Source: Verrucomicrobiota bacterium
GTDB taxonomy: Bacteria > Verrucomicrobiota > Verrucomicrobiia > Verrucomicrobiales > DEV007
Direction of reading: 5' to 3'
DNA: 59,570 bases
Assembly: GCA_024277195.1 (NCBI GenBank)
Contig: JAJRVS010000017.1
Span: forward strand, 1-59,570
The translations under genes were made by a program, and so were the position numbers. The notes below the pieces were generated by a model, which worked only from the letters and a program-made list of their open reading frames with translations, had not been told where the DNA came from and did not search any database. Numbering within the stretch: position 1 is the first letter of the stretch; each line of letters begins with the position of its first letter. Of the stretch, positions 46,196 through 54,537 are shown in pieces.

Positions 46196-47644
46196 TTAGA
46201 AATCCAAATAAATCTCTGTTCTGCGGTTTTGGGCGCGGCCGGTGGGGTTGTCGCTGCCGTCGGATTTGAAGTTGGGTTTGAGTGGCATGGTTTCGCCGAA
46301 GGCTTGGGTGACGATTTGATCTGCAGCGACGCCGAGCTCGATGAGGGCATTTCTAACTGCGCTGGTACGACGCTTGCTGAGGGCGACGTTGTAGTTGTCT
46401 TCGCCTTTGGCGTCGGCGTGGCCGTTGATGTGCAGCTTGCGTTTTTTGTCTTCGCCGAGGATGGCGGCGACGATGGCTAGCTGCTTACGGGTGCGAGCAC
46501 TGACTTGTTCGTTGTCGAATTCAAAATAAAGCACCAGGGAATCTCCTCCTTGGGGGTTTTTGTGGATCGGGGTGTAGGCGATGTCGCCGCCTCCGGCGGC
46601 CATGGCGGTCAGTGAGATAAGTTTGGAAAAGGTGAGTCCGGCAATCGTCCAGCGGCCTTTTTGATCGGTGCTCATTTCCAGTCCGAATTCGGACTTTTCC
46701 TTGCTCGATTCGACCCGGGTGATGGCCCAGGTCAGGTCATCACGGCTGAGGGTGATGACGAGTGGTTTGTCGGTCTTGAGCCGGAACTCGCCTTCTTCGA
46801 GGGCGATCAGCAGTGCGGCGAGTTTTTCGTTGTTGAGCCGTTCGGGATCGGTGAGGGCTCGGGCGGTTTTGATGTCGCGGTTGATGACAGCTTTGGAGAA
46901 AGCGTAAGCGACCATCATGGCGTCGGGTAGCTCGGAGTCTTCCATGTCAGAGCCGGTGAGTGCCCCGGTTTTGATGGGGGTGCCGGTGCTGTTTGCGGGA
47001 TTTGAAGAACTGGCCGCCGCCATGGATTTTTTCATGGCGAGTGGCGGACGTATTTTAAGCACTTTCCAGGTGCCTTTGGCATCTTTATCCAGATCGGTGA
47101 GGATTTCGATGACTTCGCCAGAGGAGGTGAGCAGTCGTAGCGCCCAGCGGGTGCTGTTCTGGCTGCGGCCAATGGCGGAGAGCGCCTGTTGTGGGTCGAT
47201 TTTTAAATCCTCTCGTTTTAACAGAGCTGTCAAGCGGGCTTTGGCGGATGCGCTGAGGGTATTTTGTCCGCTGAGTTCAAAAAAGAGCTCGGTATTTTTG
47301 TCCTGCACTGCTTTGGCTAGGGCATCCATCAAGGCTTTTTCAGAGGTGAAGCCTCCTGCCGGTTTGGCCGGAGCGGGGGCTTTCGGGGGTGTTTTTTTGA
47401 CTAAAGGTTTTTGAGCGGCGTTTTTGAGCGCTGCCATGGTTTTGTCAGCTTTGGATTTGGTTGCGGCTTGCTGATTCTGGTCCTTATCGGATTGCGCTTT
47501 GTTGGCTGCGGGTTGTGAGCTGGCAGCGGCGGGTGTGGTGGTGGCGGGATCAGGGCTGGCATCTTTGTTGAACAAGATGAAATACGAAGTGATGGCTCCG
47601 ATCAGGATGATTCCGAAAAAGACGATGGCTTGTATTTTGTTCAT
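46196..47644 (-). CDS. OmpA-family peptidoglycan-binding protein
   Basis: The 482-residue protein has an N-terminal membrane anchor (about 5-24) and an Ala/Lys/Pro-rich linker (30-95). Two similar alpha/beta segments follow (about 100-330: LTALLKREDLKIDP..., ALLIALEEGEFRLKTDKP...). The C-terminal OmpA domain (about 365-482) shows LYFEFDNEQVSARTRKQL, NGHADAKGEDNYNVALSKRR and GRAQNRRTEIYLDF. The OmpA domain holds the cell wall through the conserved Asp and Arg. It probably anchors the envelope or a periplasmic complex. It converges with the SprT gene with six bases between. Confidence 0.9.
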   Translation of the reverse strand: MNKIQAIVFFGIILIGAITSYFILFNKDASPDPATTTPAAASSQPAANKAQSDKDQNQQAATKSKADKTMAALKNAAQKPLVKKTPPKAPAPAKPAGGFTSEKALMDALAKAVQDKNTELFFELSGQNTLSASAKARLTALLKREDLKIDPQQALSAIGRSQNSTRWALRLLTSSGEVIEILTDLDKDAKGTWKVLKIRPPLAMKKSMAAASSSNPANSTGTPIKTGALTGSDMEDSELPDAMMVAYAFSKAVINRDIKTARALTDPERLNNEKLAALLIALEEGEFRLKTDKPLVITLSRDDLTWAITRVESSKEKSEFGLEMSTDQKGRWTIAGLTFSKLISLTAMAAGGGDIAYTPIHKNPQGGDSLVLYFEFDNEQVSARTRKQLAIVAAILGEDKKRKLHINGHADAKGEDNYNVALSKRRTSAVRNALIELGVAADQIVTQAFGETMPLKPNFKSDGSDNPTGRAQNRRTEIYLDF

Positions 47645-47756
47645 GATGCGGCGGATGGGCTAGACGAATAAAGGCTCTTGCAACGCTTCGTAGGTGGAAT
47701 ATAGAGCAGGTAAGAGCAGTGGACAAGCCCCGGCTGTCTGGAAAACTTCTGCTTGA

Positions 47757-47784
47757 TTGAGATATGACGGGAGCGTGTTATACT
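47757..47784 (+). promoter_or_regulatory. Sigma-70-type promoter for rseP
   Basis: TTGAGA and TATACT are separated by 16 bases, and a TG one base before the -10 gives an extended -10 element. The site lies about 50 bases before the rseP ATG. It is the clearest housekeeping promoter I can find in the window. Confidence 0.5.
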
Positions 47785-47836
47785 CGGAGGCAATGCTGCG
47801 GCCGAGTCTGGACGGCCTGCTTTAAACTTTTATATT

Positions 47837-49354
47837 ATGGATACGATTTTAAACATTCTCCGTGTGATTGGAGTGATTTTTATGGTGGTGATGACCTTCA
47901 ATCTGCTGATTGTGGTGCATGAATGGGGGCATTTTTTGGCGGCGCGCTGGCGGGGGCTGCAGGTGGACCGTTTTCAGATTTGGTTTGGCAAACCGCTGTG
48001 GAAAAAGACGGTTAACGGGGTGCAATATGGTTTGGGATCGATCCCGGCAGGTGGTTTTGTGGCTTTGCCGCAGATGGCGCCAATGGAGTCCATCGAGGGA
48101 CAGAATGTGGGTGAGGATGGTGAAGAGGAAGCGCCGAAGGAATTGCCCCCGATTTCTCCCCTAGATAAAATCATCGTGGCTTTTGCTGGCCCCTTGTTCA
48201 GCTTTTTACTGGCGGTGTGTTTTGCGGTGGCGGTGCATTTCATCGGCAAACCGGTTAATGAAGCGAGTTCAACGACGGTGGTGGGTTACATTGGCAAGGA
48301 CTCTCCGGCATCGAAATCCGAGTTACAGGTGGGGGATAAAATTCTGACAATCGATGGGCATAAGGTGAAGAGCTTTTTGGGGATGATCAATAGCGTGCAA
48401 TGGAACATTGCTTCGGGTACCAGTAATCCTATTATAATAGAGGTGGAGCGTTCGGGTGAGGAGGTTAAAACCATTGAAGTGACCATGCCGACGGATGCGG
48501 AAAAGGCCTCCGCTAAAAAGAAAGTGACATGGATCAAGTCATTGTTGGGTCGCCCAGAGTTGAGAAAAATTGGTATTGCTCCGCAGACGACACCGATTGT
48601 GATGGCATTAGTGGAGCCCGGACCAGGGGCGGAAGCCGGCCTGAAAGTGGGGGATATCGTTGAAAAAATTGATGGTCAGAAAATAACCACGCTTACCCAG
48701 GTGTTTGATTATGAAAAGGAGCACCTTGGGCAGCCCTTGATTTACTCGGTGCTGCGTGGTGAGGATGAAGAGAAATTTGAGATCAAGGTCGAGCCCCGTT
48801 TCCCATTGCTTCCAGAATCAGCAGATGGAGAGGAAAAGGAGCCACACACAGGTATTTTGTGGGATGGTGCAGGCATTCGAGGAATGTCTTACCCAGGTAT
48901 ACTAGAGCAGGTCTCCAACAGCTTGAGTATGATGAAAAACACTCTGGGTGCGATTGTTACTCCGAAATCGGAAGTGAGCGTGAGTCATCTGAGCGGCCCG
49001 GTGGGCATCATGAATCTGTATTACAATTTGTTCAGTATGGAGGGTGGTTGGAGATTGGTTTTGTGGTTCAGCGTGATCATGAATATCAATCTGGCGGTTT
49101 TGAACATGTTGCCGTTTCCTGTTCTGGACGGGGGTCATATCACGATGGCCTTTTTTGAATGGGTCAGTCGTAAACCGATGAAATTCCGGGTGCTTGAAAT
49201 GGTGCAGACGGCGTTTGTGATTCTACTGTTAGGTTTCATGGTTTTTGTTTCGATCAAGGATGTCAAAAATGTGAGCGACCAAGTGCAAGGCAGCGGTAAG
49301 GGCGTAGAGCTGAAATTTGCCCCGAAAGAAGCGGCGGCGAGTGAGGTTAAGTAA
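47837..49354 (+). CDS. rseP: RIP metalloprotease RseP (site-2 protease)
   Basis: The 505-residue membrane protease has its zinc motif HEWGH at 28-32 in the first helix and the third ligand in NMLPFPVLDGGH near 425. Two PDZ domains (about 160-215 and 255-320) lie between; GPLFSFLLAV marks the second helix. RseP cuts anti-sigma factors inside the membrane and clears signal-peptide remnants. Its presence is of interest given the FecR-like anti-sigma factors in this window, though no direct link is shown. It leads a cluster with ispG and trmB. Confidence 0.95.
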   Translation: MDTILNILRVIGVIFMVVMTFNLLIVVHEWGHFLAARWRGLQVDRFQIWFGKPLWKKTVNGVQYGLGSIPAGGFVALPQMAPMESIEGQNVGEDGEEEAPKELPPISPLDKIIVAFAGPLFSFLLAVCFAVAVHFIGKPVNEASSTTVVGYIGKDSPASKSELQVGDKILTIDGHKVKSFLGMINSVQWNIASGTSNPIIIEVERSGEEVKTIEVTMPTDAEKASAKKKVTWIKSLLGRPELRKIGIAPQTTPIVMALVEPGPGAEAGLKVGDIVEKIDGQKITTLTQVFDYEKEHLGQPLIYSVLRGEDEEKFEIKVEPRFPLLPESADGEEKEPHTGILWDGAGIRGMSYPGILEQVSNSLSMMKNTLGAIVTPKSEVSVSHLSGPVGIMNLYYNLFSMEGGWRLVLWFSVIMNINLAVLNMLPFPVLDGGHITMAFFEWVSRKPMKFRVLEMVQTAFVILLLGFMVFVSIKDVKNVSDQVQGSGKGVELKFAPKEAAASEVK

Positions 49355-49382
49355 TAGGGCTGCTCTTGGCAGGGATTTAAAT

Positions 49383-51173
49383 ATGGCCATGAAATACTGT
49401 CCGAGTTATTTTAAATATTCACCGCGCTCCACTCGCGAAGTGTCGGTGGGTGGCGTGGGGATTGGTGGAGATCATCCCATCCGGGTGCAGTCGATGCTGA
49501 CCAGCGATACCCGGGATGTGGGGGCTTGTGTGCAGGAGGCTTTGGCTTTGGTGGAGGTGGGTTGTGAGATCGTGCGGGTGACGGCCCAGACGAGGAAGAT
49601 CGCTCAGAACTTGCAAGGCATCGTGGAGGGGATTCGCGCAGCGGGCAGTGAGGTGCCGATTGTAGCGGATATTCATTTCAAGCCGGATGCTGCGATGGAG
49701 GCGGCAAAATGGGTGCAAAAAGTTCGGGTGAATCCGGGTAATTATGCGGATAAAAAAAAGTTCCAGGTGCTGGAGTATTCCGACGAGGAGTATCAGGAGG
49801 AGCTTGAGCGCATTGACGAGGCCTTTTCACCGCTGGTGAAACGCTGTCAGGAAAACGGGGTGGCGATGCGCATAGGCACCAATCATGGATCCCTGAGTGA
49901 TCGCATTATGAATCGCTACGGTGATACGCCCTTGGGCATGGTGGAGAGCGCTTTGGAATTTGCGCGTATTGCCAGGAGCCATGATTACCATGAACTGATT
50001 TTTTCGATGAAAGCGAGCAATCCCAAGGTGATGATCGAAGCTTATCGCTTGTTGGCAGCTCGTTTGCAAGAAGAGGGGGCGGATTGGAATTACCCACTGC
50101 ACCTAGGGGTGACCGAAGCCGGGGACGGTGAGGACGGGCGGATCAAAAGTGCGATTGGGATAGGTTCATTGTTGGCGGACGGCATTGGTGATACGATCCG
50201 GGTGAGTTTGACTGAGGATTCGGTTTACGAAATTCCCGTGGCACAGGCTTTGGTGAAGTGGATTGGAGCGGAAGGGGCTCGATTTGATTTGGATGGAGTG
50301 CCTTTTGATGAAGATCAATTGAGTTACGATCCGTTTGTTTTTAATCGCCGTCCATCGAAGCAGACAAACGTTGATGCTTATGCTTTGGGTGGTGAGCAGG
50401 CGGTTCGTATCGTGAGTTCGGTGAAGGTGTTCGATGAAGTAAAGGGGAGATTGGAGTCGCTTGGGGAGTTTCAACCGGAGATTGTAGTGGAAAATGCGGG
50501 AACAGCGATCCGTATGCTTGATCCGACCGATGCAGCGGCGGTGGAGCAGATTAATGCTTTGTCTGAAGAGGTGTTGGTTGCGGTGGCTGATGAAACGGCT
50601 TTGCCGGTGGTAGCGGCTTATCGGCTTTTGGCATCGGTGCTTGAAGTGAGGCATCCGATTTTGTTGAAAGATATTTTTTCAGATGAAGAGCAGGCGGATT
50701 CTGATGCGGATTTGTTGGTGGGCAGTGCGCGCATAGGTTCACTGTTGTGCGATGGGATTGGTGATGCGGTTTGGGTTCGTGGTGAGAAGGAGGCTGAGGC
50801 TTCTTTGCGCTTAGCGTATAATATTTTGCAATCGGCGGGTACGCGGATTTTTAAGACTGACTATGTGGCTTGTCCTTCATGTGGGCGCACTCTATTTGAT
50901 CTGCAGACGACTACGCAGCGGATTAGGGAAACTACAGGCCATCTCAAAGGCGTGCGCATTGCGGTGATGGGTTGCATTGTGAATGGTCCGGGTGAAATGG
51001 CGGATGCGGATTTTGGTTATGTGGGAGGGGCACCGGGTAAGATCAATCTTTATGTGGGCAAGGAGGCGGTGAAATTTAATATCGCCGAGGCTGAAGCGGT
51101 TGACCAGTTGGTGGGGTTGATCCGTGAACACGGCAAGTGGGTGGATGCTCCGGTGATGGCGAGTGAAAAATGA
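49383..51173 (+). CDS. ispG: 4-hydroxy-3-methylbut-2-enyl-diphosphate synthase (long IspG)
   Basis: About 596 residues, the long form known from Chlamydiae, Bacteroidetes and plants. The ATG at 49383 is preferred over an earlier start at 49317 because an AGGGA stretch precedes it and the upstream start would overlap rseP. The TIM-barrel half holds RVQSMLTSDTRDVGACVQEA, VADIHFKPDAAMEAA and KVRVNPGNYADKKKF. The 4Fe-4S half holds CPSCGRTLFDL (near 497) and MGCIVNGPGEMADADFGYVG. It makes HMBPP in the MEP isoprenoid pathway. The extra middle domain is as expected for the long type. Confidence 0.95.
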   Translation: MAMKYCPSYFKYSPRSTREVSVGGVGIGGDHPIRVQSMLTSDTRDVGACVQEALALVEVGCEIVRVTAQTRKIAQNLQGIVEGIRAAGSEVPIVADIHFKPDAAMEAAKWVQKVRVNPGNYADKKKFQVLEYSDEEYQEELERIDEAFSPLVKRCQENGVAMRIGTNHGSLSDRIMNRYGDTPLGMVESALEFARIARSHDYHELIFSMKASNPKVMIEAYRLLAARLQEEGADWNYPLHLGVTEAGDGEDGRIKSAIGIGSLLADGIGDTIRVSLTEDSVYEIPVAQALVKWIGAEGARFDLDGVPFDEDQLSYDPFVFNRRPSKQTNVDAYALGGEQAVRIVSSVKVFDEVKGRLESLGEFQPEIVVENAGTAIRMLDPTDAAAVEQINALSEEVLVAVADETALPVVAAYRLLASVLEVRHPILLKDIFSDEEQADSDADLLVGSARIGSLLCDGIGDAVWVRGEKEAEASLRLAYNILQSAGTRIFKTDYVACPSCGRTLFDLQTTTQRIRETTGHLKGVRIAVMGCIVNGPGEMADADFGYVGGAPGKINLYVGKEAVKFNIAEAEAVDQLVGLIREHGKWVDAPVMASEK

Positions 51174-51186
51174 AGAGTGGTGAGTG

Positions 51187-51807
51187 ATGAGTTCTGAGGA
51201 GTTTAAACCGTTTGCTTTGGAGTTGTATCCTGAGAATTTGTTTCAGCGTCTTGCTGTGGGAGATTTGTTTGGGGCGACGGAGTCGGCGCTGGAGATTGAT
51301 TTGGGTTGTGGGGACGGGCGGTTTTTGCAGGCGATGGCGGAGCATTTTCCGCAAAGCAATTATCTTGGCATTGAGCGCTTGCTGGGGCGGGTGCGTAAGG
51401 TTTGCCGGCGCAGTGAGCGTGCGGGTTTAAAAAATGTGCGGGCTTTGCGTCTGGAAACCACCTATGCGGTGGAGTGGTTGTTGCCTCGTGCTTGTGCGCA
51501 GCGGGTGCATTTGTTGTTCCCGGATCCCTGGCCAAAAAAGAAACATCACAAACGTCGTTTGATGGCGCAGCCGGAGTTCTTGAAGTCGGTGGCAGATTTG
51601 CTGGAAGAGGGAGGTGAATTTTTGTTCAAGACCGATCACGAAGAGTATTTTGAAGTTGCGCAGGAGGCGGCGGAAATTTGTCCTTATTTTAAAGTGCTGG
51701 ATTGGCCGGAAGATGCTTTTTTCTATGCCGAGACGGATTTTGAGCGTCAGTGGAAAGAGGTGGGGCGTCGCATTCAGGGTTTGCGTTTGCTCAAGACCAG
51801 CGTTTGA
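51187..51807 (+). CDS. trmB: tRNA (guanine-N7)-methyltransferase
   Basis: About 206 residues with the SAM motif EIDLGCGDGRFLQAMA, YLGIERLLGRVRK, HLLFPDPWPKKKHHKRR and the C-terminal TDFERQWKEVGRRI. It methylates G46 in the variable loop of tRNAs. Start is GTG 51184 or ATG 51187. The gene overlaps comEC tail to tail by 34 bases and follows ispG by only about ten bases. Confidence 0.94.
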   Translation: MSSEEFKPFALELYPENLFQRLAVGDLFGATESALEIDLGCGDGRFLQAMAEHFPQSNYLGIERLLGRVRKVCRRSERAGLKNVRALRLETTYAVEWLLPRACAQRVHLLFPDPWPKKKHHKRRLMAQPEFLKSVADLLEEGGEFLFKTDHEEYFEVAQEAAEICPYFKVLDWPEDAFFYAETDFERQWKEVGRRIQGLRLLKTSV

Positions 51808-54149
51808 TCGTCGAGGTAGCCTTGTAGGGTCAGAGCGTCGGATCCGATGAGGATTTCGACGCATCCGCTTTGTTGCTGGTCGAATAAGTGGATGCCGCGT
51901 TTTTTCACCATGGCTCGCCAAGCCGGGGTGATCTGCTCATTGGCGGGAAAAGTCCGTTGGCTCGAGATGATCGCTTGCGGGTTCACGGTGGCGATGAACT
52001 CCTCCAGCCCGGACAGATCGGATGCGTGGTGACCTTTGATGATCAGATCACTGGCAAGTTGTTGGTTTTGATACTGAAGCAGCCATTTTTCGATTTCGAA
52101 ACCGGCATCTCCGAGCAATAAAATCCGCCATCCCTCACAGTGCATGCGTATAACGAGATGGTTGTCGTCTGCTCGTGGACCGGTGGCTTGATCGCTGGGT
52201 GGGTATAATATTTCAAATTCGATTTGCGGGTCGGGTGCAAGCTGGTTTCCTGCAGTGAGGGGGATCAGGGATATTTGTTGCTTTTGCAGACTGGGTATTA
52301 AAGGGCGAAGCGTTTGTGAATCAGTCAGTAGAGGGGGTAGGTAAATTTTCTCCGGTTGGTAGCGTGGTAGAATAAGTGAAGTGGCGCCAATGTGTTGGTG
52401 ATCGTTGTGAGTCAGGAAGAGGCTGTTAAGGCGGTTGATGCTGCGATATCTGAGGAAGGGGTGGGTGACATAGGGGAAGTTGCGCGCATTGCCGGTATCA
52501 ATAAGGAAGGAGTTTTGTTTGGGCAACCAAGTGTTGTGACGATAGCTTGAGATGACTTGGCAGGCGCCGCTGGATTGTGTGTCGAGCACGGCAATGTAGA
52601 CGGGTTGCTCGGAGCTCACCGGAGGAGGAGTGAAGCTGAAGTGGAAATGCCCGCCCGGCAGACTGGCAAAAAAGGCGGTGATCAGGCTGCAGCTTTTGGC
52701 GGCGAGCCAATTGGCGTTGTTGAATAAAACGGATAAAAAATTCATTTGCGCGAGGCTGGTGCAGAGGCTCATGACGGCTAGGCTGAGAACCACCATGGCG
52801 GCGGGGACGAGAAAGCAGTTGGCCAGAATGGACACCGGTGTGACCAGTTGGAAATGATATATGATCAGCGGTAGGGAGCCTAGCCAGGCCGCCAGGGAGA
52901 GGCTGAAGTAGTTGCTGGAGGCGTGTCCGAATTGACTGAATAGAAGCTGGGGGCGGGGGATGAGGTGACGCGGAATAAAAGGGTCGAGGGCAAAAGGGCG
53001 GCCGAATATTCCCATGAACAGAGGTGTGAGGCCGGCGATGGCCGCTAATACGGCAAAGGAGAGTTGGAATCCTGGCAGGAATAATTGCTGGCTGTTATAA
53101 GCGAGCAACAACAGGGCGGCCAGGCCAAGGCTGTTGATCAATCGGGGGCGACGTCCGACGGCGAAGGAAAACAATACAATGGTTCCCATCATCGCCGCCC
53201 GGCAGGCGGAGGGGCGTAGGCCGGTGACGGTGGCGTAAAAAAGAATGGCGGGTATGATGAGCCATATGGCGGCGCGGCGGGGAATGCGCAGGAGTTTAAG
53301 CAACTGCCAGACGATTAGGCCGAACAGTCCGATGTGAAGGCCGCTGACGGCAAAAATATGTAAAGCTCCGCTGAGGCGGAATTGTTCTTCGATAGCTTCA
53401 GGTGTGTCTTCGCGTGTGCCGAGCACCATGGCGCGAATGATGGAGGCGGTTTCCGGGTCATCTTCGAGATCAGCGGTGATGGCGGAACCGAGCCAATCAC
53501 GGCTGCGGTGAGCGAGGCGGATAATGGCATGGCCACCTCCGCTCGACAAGCGCCGGACGGAGTGCCCGCTGTGGCAGTGGAGTTCTGCGGCAACGGCATT
53601 GGAGCGGCGATAAAAATCTGCGGCAGAGAATGCGCCGGGATTTCTGGCATGGGCTAAGGGCTGGAGTTGTCCGCTGATTTGTAGTCGGTCGCCGTAAGCG
53701 AGATTGTGTAGTTCTCTGGGCAACAGATCAATGCGAACCCGGAGATGATGGTGGGTGGGAAAAATCTGATTCCCAAGGGTCAGGGAATCGAGGCGCAGCA
53801 GAAAACCGGCGCTGCGTTTGCCTTGACTGAGAGAAGGTTCGTTGATCACCTGTCCTCGGGCCGAAACTTGTGAAGAGGGGGGATGGTCAGGGGAGGCTTT
53901 GGCTTGCACGAGGGACGCAGCAGGAAAACTGTCGATCCAACGTAGTTGCAAAGTGTGGATGAAAGCGAAGCAGGTGGCGCTCAAAAGCAGGATGGGCAAT
54001 ATGTTGTGCCGATAAAAAAATCCCAAAAAACTCAATGCCAGGATGCTTGTGGCGAGTGCAGCGGGTGGCAGTTGATAGTGGTCGGCCAGAAGTATTCCTG
54101 CGATAGCAACCAGAGCGATCAGTGCCAGGGGATCACGGGAAAGCCACAT
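51774..54149 (-). CDS. comEC: ComEC/Rec2 DNA-uptake channel protein
   Basis: About 790 residues: N-terminal membrane helices and a DUF4131 OB-like part (to about 215), the Competence domain with many helices (ALHIFAVSGLHIGLFGLIVW, FLPGFQLSFAVLAAIAG, about 260-500) and a C-terminal metallo-beta-lactamase domain with SLFLTHNDHQHIG (HxDHxH) and LLLGDAGFEIEKWL. It forms the inner-membrane channel for single-stranded DNA uptake. An upstream GTG at 54194 overlaps a hairpin, so the ATG at 54149 (followed by a hydrophobic stretch) is preferred. No other competence gene is in the window. Confidence 0.92.
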   Translation of the reverse strand: MWLSRDPLALIALVAIAGILLADHYQLPPAALATSILALSFLGFFYRHNILPILLLSATCFAFIHTLQLRWIDSFPAASLVQAKASPDHPPSSQVSARGQVINEPSLSQGKRSAGFLLRLDSLTLGNQIFPTHHHLRVRIDLLPRELHNLAYGDRLQISGQLQPLAHARNPGAFSAADFYRRSNAVAAELHCHSGHSVRRLSSGGGHAIIRLAHRSRDWLGSAITADLEDDPETASIIRAMVLGTREDTPEAIEEQFRLSGALHIFAVSGLHIGLFGLIVWQLLKLLRIPRRAAIWLIIPAILFYATVTGLRPSACRAAMMGTIVLFSFAVGRRPRLINSLGLAALLLLAYNSQQLFLPGFQLSFAVLAAIAGLTPLFMGIFGRPFALDPFIPRHLIPRPQLLFSQFGHASSNYFSLSLAAWLGSLPLIIYHFQLVTPVSILANCFLVPAAMVVLSLAVMSLCTSLAQMNFLSVLFNNANWLAAKSCSLITAFFASLPGGHFHFSFTPPPVSSEQPVYIAVLDTQSSGACQVISSYRHNTWLPKQNSFLIDTGNARNFPYVTHPFLRYRSINRLNSLFLTHNDHQHIGATSLILPRYQPEKIYLPPLLTDSQTLRPLIPSLQKQQISLIPLTAGNQLAPDPQIEFEILYPPSDQATGPRADDNHLVIRMHCEGWRILLLGDAGFEIEKWLLQYQNQQLASDLIIKGHHASDLSGLEEFIATVNPQAIISSQRTFPANEQITPAWRAMVKKRGIHLFDQQQSGCVEILIGSDALTLQGYLDDQTLVLSKRKP

Positions 54150-54188
54150 TTTGCGGCAGTTGGAGCTTGTTGATGAAAAGAGTGAATC

Positions 54189-54216
54189 CAGCACAAGGTG
54201 ATTTTGTGCTGTTTTT
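54189..54216 (+). terminator. Terminator-like hairpin upstream of comEC
   Basis: An eight-base perfect stem (CAGCACAA with TTGTGCTG) and a seven-base loop are followed by TTTTT on the plus strand. No plus-strand gene ends here. It could stop antisense transcription, or act as a hairpin in the comEC leader read on the minus strand. Confidence 0.4.
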
Positions 54217-54259
54217 GATCAATTTGGAACCAAAAAGGACTTGGCAGGGCTGTAAATTT

Positions 54260-54329
54260 GGCGTAGGAAATAGCTCGCGAGAGCGTTACGCCGGTCGGAA
54301 AGACCAGTGAAAACCAAAGAAGTGACCGG
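54260..54329. other. Compact structured intergenic element
   Basis: GGCGTA (54260-54265) pairs with TACGCC (54287-54292) around an inner hairpin GCTC-GCGA-GAGC (54273-54284). Next to it GGTC pairs with GACC around GGAAA (54293-54305). CCGGTC (54291-54296) can instead pair with GACCGG (54324-54329), giving two mutually exclusive folds. The arrangement suggests a structured RNA or a leader switch, but the strand and class are unknown. It lies between comEC (minus) and tRNA-Gly (plus). Confidence 0.35.
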
Positions 54330-54431
54330 AAGATGAGAGTTTTCCTTAGTCCAGCGAAGAAAATATTTAACTTTTGTTAAATTGTTCTTGGCTTTTTCAG
54401 TGGTTTTCGTTGAGACTTCATCCAGTGAAAT

Positions 54432-54505
54432 GCGGGTATAGCTTAGTGGTAAAGCTCCAGCCTTCCAAGCTGATTACGTGAGTTCGATTCTCACTACCCG
54501 CTCCA
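54432..54505 (+). tRNA. tRNA-Gly (anticodon TCC)
   Basis: A standard cloverleaf: acceptor GCGGGTA/TACCCGC, D-arm with GCTTAGTGGTAAAGC, anticodon loop CTTCCAA giving TCC, T-loop GTTCGATTC, discriminator T and an encoded CCA. The last pair of the anticodon stem is C-A, as in E. coli tRNA-Gly(TCC). The barrel gene downstream starts 33 bases after the tRNA end. Confidence 0.96.
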
Positions 54506-54537
54506 TTTCACTGTTGATTTTGGATCGATGCCCCGTG

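Noticed and set aside
54478-54537. Earlier in-frame start for the outer-membrane barrel gene
   Set aside because: It would begin inside the tRNA-Gly gene and put 20 extra residues before a good signal peptide.
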